Source: Rhodococcus sp. 4CII
GTDB lineage: Bacteria > Actinomycetota > Actinomycetes > Mycobacteriales > Mycobacteriaceae
Reading direction: 5' to 3'
Assembly (NCBI RefSeq): GCF_014256275.1
Contig: NZ_JACCFE010000002.1
Span: 3,266,001 to 3,330,000 of the forward strand
Length of the DNA stretch: 64,000 nucleotides
Below, in pieces: positions 23,968-31,361 of the stretch. Positions within the stretch are counted from its first letter, which is position 1, and each line of letters begins with the position of its first letter. Made by a program: the position numbers and the translations under genes. Under the pieces are notes generated by a model. That model ran no database searches. It was given only the letters and a program-made list of their open reading frames with translations, and was not told the DNA's origin.

Positions 23968-24875
23968 GCGCTCCTGCCGAGCGGATCGTCGGCGTCGTCG
24001 TCACCCACAAACGCCGCGAACTGCTGGCGGAATCGCTGAAGGTGCTCGGCTCCCAGTCGCGTCCGCTGGACCATCTGGTGGTCGTCGACAACGCCGCCGA
24101 GGACGATGTGCGCGCGCTCGTCGAATCGTCCGGGATTCCCGTCAGCTATCTCGGTTCGCAGCACAACCTCGGCGGGGCGGGCGGCTTCGCCCTGGGGATT
24201 CTGTATGCCCTCTCGCTCGGCGCCGACTGGGTGTGGCTCGCCGACGACGACGGCAGACCCGAGGGACCGAAGGTCCTGGAGACGCTGCTCGACTGCGCGC
24301 AGCGGCACGGGCTGGCGGAAGTCTCCCCCGTGGTCTGCGACATCGACGACCCCGACCGTCTCGCGTTCCCACTGCGCCGCGGTGTGGAGTGGCGACGACT
24401 GCGCTCCGAACTGTTCGCCGACGGTGACGACTCCGCCGACCTGCTCCCGGGCATCGCGTCCCTGTTCAACGGCGCCCTGTTCCGGGCGTCGGCGATCGAC
24501 ACGGTCGGCGTCCCCGACCTGCGGCTGTTCGTCCGCGGCGACGAGGTGGAGGTGCATCGCCGGCTGGTGCGTTCGGGGCTGCCGTTCGGTACCTGCCTGC
24601 AGACGGCGTACGTGCATCCGAATGGTGCGGAGGAGTTCAAGCCGATCCTCGGTGGCCGCATGCACACGCAGTACCCGGACAACGAGACGAAACGCTTCTT
24701 CACCTACCGCAACCGGGGTTATCTGCTGTCCCAGCCGGGCATGCGGAAACTGCTGCCGCAGGAATGGGTGCGGTTCGGGTGGTATTTCCTCGTCACGCGG
24801 CGTGATCCGCAGGGTCTGCGGGAGTGGATACGACTGCGCAAGCTGGGCCGCCAGGAGAGGTTCGAGCGGCCGTAA
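23964..24875 (+). CDS. glfT1: Galactofuranosyltransferase GlfT1
   Basis: A 303-residue family 2 (GT-A) glycosyltransferase. It fits GlfT1 (Rv3782), which adds the first galactofuranose residues to the rhamnosyl-GlcNAc linker. Seen are the N-terminal RIVGVVVTHKRRELLAESLKVL, the LGGAGGFALG loop, the metal-binding DDD in VWLADDDGRPEG, and the catalytic region RGDEVEVHRRLVRSG. The end carries aromatic-rich NRGYLLS and a basic tail. GTG at 23964 overlaps the wzt stop by four bases. Being next to the galactan exporter supports the assignment. Confidence 0.93.
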   Translation: MSAPAERIVGVVVTHKRRELLAESLKVLGSQSRPLDHLVVVDNAAEDDVRALVESSGIPVSYLGSQHNLGGAGGFALGILYALSLGADWVWLADDDGRPEGPKVLETLLDCAQRHGLAEVSPVVCDIDDPDRLAFPLRRGVEWRRLRSELFADGDDSADLLPGIASLFNGALFRASAIDTVGVPDLRLFVRGDEVEVHRRLVRSGLPFGTCLQTAYVHPNGAEEFKPILGGRMHTQYPDNETKRFFTYRNRGYLLSQPGMRKLLPQEWVRFGWYFLVTRRDPQGLREWIRLRKLGRQERFERP

Positions 24876-24977
24876 TTCGGTTGCGCCCGGGTTCCGCCCG
24901 GTGGGAGCATCGGGGAGTTCCGATCGAATGATCCCTCGGTGTCTCGATCCCGATGTGTGTGAAGGAGTGAGTGTCCG

Positions 24978-25034
24978 ATGACGGTCTCGTCGGCCGACGC
25001 CGTGTGCGTCCGCTCCCCCTTCCCCCTCGCCTGA
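24978..25034 (+). CDS. Possible 18-residue leader peptide
   Basis: A short frame, MTVSSADAVCVRSPFPLA, starts at an ATG ten bases after an AAGGAG site and stops 55 bases before the RsgA start. It holds one Cys and two Arg. It may be a translated leader, but a short frame like this can occur by chance in this region. It lies in the 214-base spacer after glfT1, where nothing else is seen. Confidence 0.22.
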   Translation: MTVSSADAVCVRSPFPLA

Positions 25035-25089
25035 CCGAACCCGCGCAGTGGTCCGGTCGGCGCTCATCGACCCGAGGATCACATCCACC

Positions 25090-26130
25090 ATGTTCGACCC
25101 CGGACCACTCCTGCCCTACGGCTGGAACGACACAATTTCCGACTCCTTCGACAAATACCCGACCGACGGTCGCGAACCCGGGCGGGTGATCCGTGTGGAC
25201 CGCGGCCGGTGCGACGTCGCCGCCCCCAGCGGTCTCGTCCGCGCTCTCGCCGGCGAGCACACCCTGTGCACGGGCGACTGGGTGACGCTCCACCGTCTCG
25301 GCGACGAGATCGCCGTTGCCGATCTGCTCCCCCGGCGCAGCGCGATCGTCCGGTCGTCCGCGTCGGGGCGGTCCGAGGGCCAGGTGCTCGCGGCCAACGT
25401 CGACACGGTGGTGATCGCCGCCGCACTCGACACCGCCCTCGATCTCGGGCGCATCGAACGCCTGCTGGCCCTGGCCTGGGAGAGCGGCGCCCAGCCGGTG
25501 GTCGCTCTCACCAAATCCGATACCGTGCACTACGATTCCCTCGCGACCGCGGAGGTGGCAGCGGTGGCGCCGGGCGCGACCGTGCTCGCGGTGAGCGCCG
25601 AAACCGGGGACGGCATCGACGTCCTCACCGCCGTGACCGACGGGACGGTCGCCCTCATCGGACCGTCGGGCGCGGGCAAGTCGACGCTCGCGAACGCGTT
25701 GCTCGGCGAAGACCGGCTGGCCACCGGACGCGTCCGCGACGGCGACCACAAGGGACGTCACACGACGGCGCACCGTGAACTGCTGCCGCTGCCCGGCGGC
25801 GGCACCCTGATCGACACACCGGGGCTGCGGGGTGTCGGCATGTGGGACGCGGCCGACGGGATCGACAAGGCGTTCCCCGAGATCGACGAATTCGCGCGGC
25901 AGTGCCGGTTCGCGGACTGTTCGCACGACACCGAACCCGGGTGCGCGGTCCTCGACGCGGTGGCACGCGGCGAGTTACCCGAGCGCAGGCTTGCCAGCTA
26001 CCGCAAGCTGATTCGCGAGAACGGGTGGATCGCGTCGCGCTCCGACGCGCGGCTGAGGGCCGAACGCGAGCGGGAATGGAAGACCATCAGCCGCTGGCAA
26101 CGGCAGATGTACCGCAGCCGCGGCCACTGA
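25090..26130 (+). CDS. rsgA: Ribosome small-subunit GTPase RsgA
   Basis: A 346-residue circularly permuted GTPase that matures the 30S subunit. An N-terminal OB-fold (GRVIRVDRGRCDVAAPSGLVRAL) precedes the G domain, whose motifs are in permuted order: TKSD (G4, about 141-144), the P-loop GPSGAGKST (191-199) and DTPGLR (G3). The C-terminal zinc domain shows Cys-x5-Cys-x-His-x6-Cys (CRFADCSHDTEPGC). The ATG at 25090 is preferred; a GTG at 25048 is in frame. It is not functionally tied to the neighbours on the same strand. Confidence 0.94.
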   Translation: MFDPGPLLPYGWNDTISDSFDKYPTDGREPGRVIRVDRGRCDVAAPSGLVRALAGEHTLCTGDWVTLHRLGDEIAVADLLPRRSAIVRSSASGRSEGQVLAANVDTVVIAAALDTALDLGRIERLLALAWESGAQPVVALTKSDTVHYDSLATAEVAAVAPGATVLAVSAETGDGIDVLTAVTDGTVALIGPSGAGKSTLANALLGEDRLATGRVRDGDHKGRHTTAHRELLPLPGGGTLIDTPGLRGVGMWDAADGIDKAFPEIDEFARQCRFADCSHDTEPGCAVLDAVARGELPERRLASYRKLIRENGWIASRSDARLRAEREREWKTISRWQRQMYRSRGH

Positions 26131-26194
26131 CCGGACCGCCTGCCCGCATCCCGGTTCACTCCCTGAGCCGGGATGCGGCTGGCACGATGGAATC

Positions 26195-27070
26195 ATGTTC
26201 GATCTTCGGAGAAAGGCCCGTCTCAAGCTGCAACGTGCCATGTCCGAGGTGGTAGCCGAGTCGGATCGGCGGTCCCGCGAACTCACCGAGAACCAGCACG
26301 ACCAGACGCTGGCCGAGCTGAGTGCGACCAACCAGGAACTCGCGCGGGTGCTGTCCGAACTGTCGGATGCCCGCATGGAGATCTCCGACGTCCAGCAGCG
26401 GCTCGGCGAACTCGAGCAGCAGGCCCGCCGCGACATCACCCAGGCCCTCGACGTGCGGGCCACCAATCAGGCCGCCGCGTTCGTGCTCGAGCACATGCCG
26501 AAGGCGCCCGTGTTCTGGCATCCGCAGGACACGCTGCGGTACGGCCTGTCCCAGGTGGAGGTCGAGGGGCTGGCCCTCGAATTCGGGGTGGCGGCGGGCG
26601 CGACACTCCGCATCATCGTCGAGGAGTTGAAGGACGCCGGGCACGAGGTGTTCGGATTCGATGTGTTCTCGGGTCTGCCGCAGACGTGGCGCACCGGATT
26701 CCCGGCCGGCGAGTTCGCGCAGGACAACCTGCCGCAGGTGCGCGGCGCCCAACTGGTCCCCGGGCTGTTCGAGGACACGCTGTCGGGTTTCCTCGACGAG
26801 CACCCGGGCCCGGTGTCGTTCGTGCACCTCGACGCGGACCTGTACTCGTCCACGAAATCGGTGCTCGATCGGATCGGGCACCGGCTGGTCGCGGGCACGG
26901 TGATCGTGTTCGACGAGTTCTTCAACTTCCCCGGGTGGCAGGAGCACGAGTACCGGGCGTGGACGGAATTCGTCGACCGCACCGGGATCGGCTACGAGTA
27001 CCTGAGCTACACCGCCAACCACGAACAGGTGGTGGTCCGGATCACCGCACCAGCTTCACGGCCTGAGTGA
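26195..27070 (+). CDS. TylF/MycF-like methyltransferase with coiled-coil N-terminus
   Basis: A 291-residue protein. Residues 1-80 form a charged coiled coil (AELSATNQELARVLSELSDARMEISDVQQRLGELEQQ). The rest is a class I SAM fold: EFGVAAGATLRIIVEEL is the glycine-rich motif I, GFDVFSGLPQTW follows, and FVHLDADLYSSTKSVLDRI and VIVFDEFFNFPGW match TylF/MycF, which O-methylate sugars with a metal. Lying just after glfT1 and rsgA and before glfT2, it may methylate a cell-wall sugar; this is inference. Its last 29 bases overlap the convergent GT-C gene. Confidence 0.78.
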   Translation: MFDLRRKARLKLQRAMSEVVAESDRRSRELTENQHDQTLAELSATNQELARVLSELSDARMEISDVQQRLGELEQQARRDITQALDVRATNQAAAFVLEHMPKAPVFWHPQDTLRYGLSQVEVEGLALEFGVAAGATLRIIVEELKDAGHEVFGFDVFSGLPQTWRTGFPAGEFAQDNLPQVRGAQLVPGLFEDTLSGFLDEHPGPVSFVHLDADLYSSTKSVLDRIGHRLVAGTVIVFDEFFNFPGWQEHEYRAWTEFVDRTGIGYEYLSYTANHEQVVVRITAPASRPE

Positions 27071-28565
27071 CGTTGAACGTGCGGCGTTCGTCGATCCGCA
27101 GCCCCGACCGGGTGAGCGCCGCGAACGCCTCGGTGTCCTCGAAGTGGTACGGCGGCAGCGTCCACACCTCGTTGGACGTGTGCCGGATGATCCGCTCGGT
27201 GTCGCGTTCGTAGTCGGTGAAGTACCAGACCACCGAGCACGAGCCGAGTGCGCCCGCGACATCCGGGACGGCGAGCTGGTCGTCCCACAGCGACCCCCGG
27301 CTCGCGGCCGTGGTCCCGAGTCCGATGTCGCGGGTGCCGTCGAAGGCCTCCGGCCGGACGTTCTTCACCAGCCGCAGCGACGTGGGGATCCAGGCCGGGG
27401 TGTCGAACAGCACGCAGTCGCCGGTGTGGAGGTGCTCGCCGGCGAAACCGTTGACGGTGCTGAAGTCCATGCCGCTGGGTTTCGCCCACTGCGCACGCTG
27501 CGCGACGTAGGCCGGCGACGCCACCACGGCGAACACCGCCAGCACCGTGGCGGTCTGCCACCACTTCCGGGTCAGGGCGGCCAGGCACAGTCCGCCGACG
27601 AGGGCCACCGCGGGCGTGGTGAACGTGAAGTAGCGCGGGAGGTACACCGGGCTGCGCAGGAGCGAGTACGCGAGCAGCGCCGCCATCGGCACCGCGACCC
27701 ACGGCAGCGCGACGGACAGCGCCGGCGGCGGCCGGCGGCCGCGCACCAGCGCCACCGACCCGGCGACGACGAGCACGGCGAACAGCACGGCGAACCACGG
27801 TGCACCGACGAACCACTGGTACTCGGCCACGGCCCGCGGCAGGTGGTCGCCGAGCGGCGGGATCCAGGCCACCTGGACGGATTCCCGGCGCACCAACGCC
27901 ACGAACGGCGCCGCGGCCACCACACCCGCGGCCGTGGCCGACGTCCAGCCGAGCCAGGACCGCCGGGCCTCGCGCAGCAGCAGAATCGTCAGCAGGTGCG
28001 CGGGAGCGAGGGTGATCAGGTAGACGAACAACACGATCGACACGGCCAGGCCGACGGCGTACAGCGACCACAACCACCAGCGCCGGAACCGCAGGGCGGC
28101 AAGGAGAATCACGGTCAGCCAGACCGCGGCCGCCGCGGTGGCCGCGTATCCACGGGCCTCGACCGCCGCCCACGTGACGCTGGGCAGCAGCACGAACAGG
28201 GTGCCCGACAGCACCGCCACCGGCCGGGTGGCGATCATCGCACCGAGCACCACCACCCCGGCCCCCGCCGCGCCCGCAGCCAGGGCGCTCGGGAACCGCG
28301 CCGAGAACTCCGACGCCCCGAACAGCTCGAACCAGTACCGCATCCCGACGTAATACAGGCCGTGCACGGCATCGATGTGGCCGAGAAGATTCGACAGGTC
28401 CGGCCGGGACCTCTGACTCGAATACAGCGTCGCGACCTCGTCGTACCAGAACGACGGCCGCCAGCTCCACGCCGCCCCGAGCACCACACCGAGCGCGAAG
28501 ACTAGGGACGAATCCCGGAGCAGCCCACGCGCATCGCGGACAGGAAGCGGTCCGGTCACCGTCAC
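27042..28565 (-). CDS. GT-C type membrane glycosyltransferase
   Basis: A 507-residue membrane protein with roughly ten hydrophobic helices and a C-terminal soluble domain of about 150 residues. The first extracytoplasmic loop has SFWYDEVAT, the acidic pair typical of GT-C enzymes that use polyprenyl-phosphate sugars. The second loop contains HIDAVHGLYYVGMRYWFELFGASEFSARFPSAL, as in the PMT/ArnT group. The GTG at 28565 overlaps the glfT2 stop by four bases, so translation is coupled. It is probably an outer-leaflet transferase acting on the cell envelope. The sugar is unknown. Confidence 0.8.
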   Translation of the reverse strand: MTVTGPLPVRDARGLLRDSSLVFALGVVLGAAWSWRPSFWYDEVATLYSSQRSRPDLSNLLGHIDAVHGLYYVGMRYWFELFGASEFSARFPSALAAGAAGAGVVVLGAMIATRPVAVLSGTLFVLLPSVTWAAVEARGYAATAAAAVWLTVILLAALRFRRWWLWSLYAVGLAVSIVLFVYLITLAPAHLLTILLLREARRSWLGWTSATAAGVVAAAPFVALVRRESVQVAWIPPLGDHLPRAVAEYQWFVGAPWFAVLFAVLVVAGSVALVRGRRPPPALSVALPWVAVPMAALLAYSLLRSPVYLPRYFTFTTPAVALVGGLCLAALTRKWWQTATVLAVFAVVASPAYVAQRAQWAKPSGMDFSTVNGFAGEHLHTGDCVLFDTPAWIPTSLRLVKNVRPEAFDGTRDIGLGTTAASRGSLWDDQLAVPDVAGALGSCSVVWYFTDYERDTERIIRHTSNEVWTLPPYHFEDTEAFAALTRSGLRIDERRTFNVTQAVKLVR

Positions 28566-30451
28566 TTACCGTAGAGGCGGGCCCAGTTCTCTCGACTGGT
28601 GAGCTGCGGCAACGCGTCCCGGTACCGGCGCTGCGTCGATGCCGCGTCGTCGCGGAACCGCTTCATCAGCTTGGCCGTCCGTGCCGTGAGTTCGCGGGCG
28701 GTCTCCTTGTCGCGGCGGCGCACCCGTACTCCCGACTGGGAGGCGTCGGTGATGACGGCGGTGTCGAACAGCGACACATGCCACCAGTGCGCCTCGGCCA
28801 CAGGGATACTCGCCACACCGTGCTGGGTGCGGCCGAGCCACTGATAGGCGGCGCGCTTGGCGAGGACCAGGTCGATCTTGCTCTTGTCCGGCTGGAAACC
28901 CGCGTGCCGGGTGACGAGGTCGGAGTTCCGGATACCGGGGATGTTCGTCGCCGGGTGCTTGACGGTTTCCGGGAACCGCTTGCGCTCTTCCCGGATCGAC
29001 GCGAGCACGGCCTGACCGCCGTCCTCGAGAACCTCCGGCCCCTCGAGGAAGTCCTCGATGCCGCGAATCATGGTGTACGCCAACCCGTACTGCATCGACA
29101 CCAGGTACTGCGTGATCTCCCGCGTCATCAACTTGCTCAGCGACTTGGCGTCGAAGTCGCTGTGCAGCGCGGCCGCGATCAGCGAGTTGCGGATGCTGAA
29201 GTACTTGGCCCAGTCGTCGCGGTCCTTCCAATGGAAGTCCGCGTGCCACACGCCGGCGTTGGGCAGGGTGACCGTGACGAATCCGGCTGCGCGGGCACGG
29301 ATGCCGTACTCGATGTCGTCCCACTGGAAGAACATCGGCAGCGGGAGCCCGATCTGCGCGACCACCTCGGCGGGGATCAGGCACGACCACCACGCGTTGT
29401 AGCCGGCGTCGACGCGCTTGTGCTGCTTCTTCTTGAGCAGGTTGATGTCGTGCCGCGATCCGGCCGCCCAGCGGCCCGCCTTCAGCTTCGACAGGTCCGC
29501 TTCCTCGGCGCTGACGTGCAGGTGCTCCGGGTTCATCAGGTACAGCATCTGCGCGCCCACGAGCGTCGGCTCGGAGGTGACGTTGGCGAACGCGTTCATC
29601 CGCAGGATCGACTCCGGCTCGCACAGGATGTCGTCGTCCATCAGGATCAGGTTGGCGTGCTCGTTGATGCCCGACACCTCGTACATCCCGCGGGTGAATC
29701 CGCCGGCACCGCCGAGATTCGGCTGTCGCAGGTACACCAGTTTGTCGCCCAGGATCTCGGCGACGTCGGTGAACCGCTCCCGGTCCGATACGTGGTCGCT
29801 GCCCTGGTCGACGACGTACACGGCGTCGATGCCCGCGGCCATCGTCGGATCGTTCGCGATGGCGGCGACGGTCTCGGCGCAGTCGTCGGCGCGGTTGAAC
29901 GTGCAGATCGCGATGGCGGCGGGACGGATCACCGACGGTGCGGCGACGGTCCATTCCAGTTCACTCACGTCGAGGGGGCCGTCGACTGCGGTGAACTCGA
30001 CCCACAGGGAGCCGCCGTCGAGGTAGGCGTCGAGCTTCGCGGACAGTGTCGCCGTGCCGGAGCCGTCGATCTCCGTCGTGCTCAGGATGCGGGAGTTGCC
30101 GCCCGAATCCGAGCCCCGGAGCGCCACCACGGCGCGACCGTCGGCCTCGTGGCGGAACGCGACCGTCACGTCGGTGACCGTCGTCCACCGCTGGTAGTAG
30201 CTGGCGGCGAACCGGCCGAAGTAGGTGTCGGTGTCGACCGTCGCGCCCTTCTCGAGGTGCACGACGTGGCGCTCGCGGTGCGCGCGACCCTTGACGATCC
30301 TGGCGTACAGATCGTCCTTGACCCGGGTGGTCGGTCCCGTGAAGAGACCTCGCGCCACCACGAGCCGATCAGGTGCGCGATGCTCGGTGAGAGCACTCCG
30401 GACCGCGGCCGTGCTCCCGTCCACAGGTGCTACCGACGCAGACTCGTTCAT
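28562..30451 (-). CDS. glfT2: Galactofuranosyltransferase GlfT2
   Basis: A 629-residue processive enzyme that extends the galactan with alternating beta-1,5 and beta-1,6 galactofuranose. The N-terminal beta domain (RVVLHR-like region, FAASYYQRW) is followed by the GT-A domain with AICTFNRADDCAETVAAI, the LGGAGGFTRGMYEV loop, the metal-binding DDD in LILMDDDILCEP, the FFQWDDIEYGIR stretch with the catalytic Asp, and WHADFHWKDRDDW, all as in Rv3808c. The C-terminus is helical and basic. The start at 30451 is chosen because MNESASVAP precedes the conserved part. It is coupled to the GT-C gene. Confidence 0.96.
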   Translation of the reverse strand: MNESASVAPVDGSTAAVRSALTEHRAPDRLVVARGLFTGPTTRVKDDLYARIVKGRAHRERHVVHLEKGATVDTDTYFGRFAASYYQRWTTVTDVTVAFRHEADGRAVVALRGSDSGGNSRILSTTEIDGSGTATLSAKLDAYLDGGSLWVEFTAVDGPLDVSELEWTVAAPSVIRPAAIAICTFNRADDCAETVAAIANDPTMAAGIDAVYVVDQGSDHVSDRERFTDVAEILGDKLVYLRQPNLGGAGGFTRGMYEVSGINEHANLILMDDDILCEPESILRMNAFANVTSEPTLVGAQMLYLMNPEHLHVSAEEADLSKLKAGRWAAGSRHDINLLKKKQHKRVDAGYNAWWSCLIPAEVVAQIGLPLPMFFQWDDIEYGIRARAAGFVTVTLPNAGVWHADFHWKDRDDWAKYFSIRNSLIAAALHSDFDAKSLSKLMTREITQYLVSMQYGLAYTMIRGIEDFLEGPEVLEDGGQAVLASIREERKRFPETVKHPATNIPGIRNSDLVTRHAGFQPDKSKIDLVLAKRAAYQWLGRTQHGVASIPVAEAHWWHVSLFDTAVITDASQSGVRVRRRDKETARELTARTAKLMKRFRDDAASTQRRYRDALPQLTSRENWARLYGK

Positions 30452-30532
30452 AGTGCTCCTACTGTTCCCCGCGAGAGGTGGGCTGGACCGCACCACGGCG
30501 ACGGCACGATCCTCTTCTCGGTTCGCAGGGTA

Positions 30533-31330
30533 TCAACCTCGCGACGCGCTCCCCGACCGTGCGAGGCGACCCCCGTCCCGGTGACGGGCCCGCAACCGGA
30601 ACAGCCCCACCCCCATCGCCAGCACATCGGCCCTGGATATGCGGGTTTCGTGGCTGTCGTGGTCGTCGCTCAGACGCACCGGAACTTCGACCGGCACGAT
30701 GCCGGACCGCTCCGCCAGGTAGACGAGTTCGGTGGTGAACAGGAACCCGGGCTCGACGAGGCCGGGAACCAGTTCGCGGATCAGGTCGCCGTCCATGAGG
30801 ACGGTGCCCTGCGGGTCGCCGGTGCGCATCCCGAGGACGACCCGCCGCATCGCGGAGAATCCCCAGGTGAGAGTTCCTCGGAGGGCACCGCGCCGCACCT
30901 GTGAGTCGGGGTGGGCCTTGGACCCGATCACGACCCGGGGCAGCCGGCCGTCGGAGGCGAGTCGCTCGGCGCCGTCGAGGTCGTCGAATCCGAACGGCAG
31001 GTCGTCGGCGGTCAGCAGCACGTGCGCGCCGCGACTCGCCTCTGCTCCGGCCCGCAACGCGTTGCCCATCCCCTTCTCGCTCTGCAGGACGGTGAGCGTG
31101 ACCGGCCCGGCCGCCCACCCGGCGGCGAGGCGGGCGCAGAGGTCCGCGGTGCCGTCGGTGGAGCCGTTCTCCACGACAATGATCTCGACGTCGTCTCCGG
31201 CGAGGCGGTCGGCCACCCGGCGGACGGTCTGCTCGATGACCGCGGCGGAGTTGTAGGCGGGGATGACGACGGAGAGCGCCTTCGGCGCCCGTGCGCCGTT
31301 CTGGTCGTGGGAACAACCGAAAAGGCGCAC
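30533..31330 (-). CDS. Family 2 glycosyltransferase (polyprenyl-phosphate sugar type)
   Basis: A 265-residue GT-A enzyme resembling dolichol/polyprenyl-phosphate sugar synthases. It opens with LSVVIPAYNSAAVIEQTVRRV, then IIVVENGSTDGTADL, the SEKGMGNALRAGAEAS loop, a metal-binding acidic ADD (LTADDLPFG) and the late FLFTTELVYLAERSG. The start is GTG at 31330, before a short Cys-containing N-terminus. It lies upstream of glfT2 on the same strand with an 81-base gap and diverges from the YfhO-like gene with 31 bases between the starts. It may supply lipid-linked sugar to the GT-C enzyme two genes on; inference. Confidence 0.83.
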   Translation of the reverse strand: MRLFGCSHDQNGARAPKALSVVIPAYNSAAVIEQTVRRVADRLAGDDVEIIVVENGSTDGTADLCARLAAGWAAGPVTLTVLQSEKGMGNALRAGAEASRGAHVLLTADDLPFGFDDLDGAERLASDGRLPRVVIGSKAHPDSQVRRGALRGTLTWGFSAMRRVVLGMRTGDPQGTVLMDGDLIRELVPGLVEPGFLFTTELVYLAERSGIVPVEVPVRLSDDHDSHETRISRADVLAMGVGLFRLRARHRDGGRLARSGSASRG

Positions 31331-31361
31331 GGGCGCAGCCTAACTCGTAGGCTCGGAACCC

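Noticed and set aside
24971..25189. 72-residue frame starting with GTG upstream of RsgA
   Set aside because: It overlaps the start of RsgA out of frame, has Pro/Arg-rich composition and no recognisable motif.
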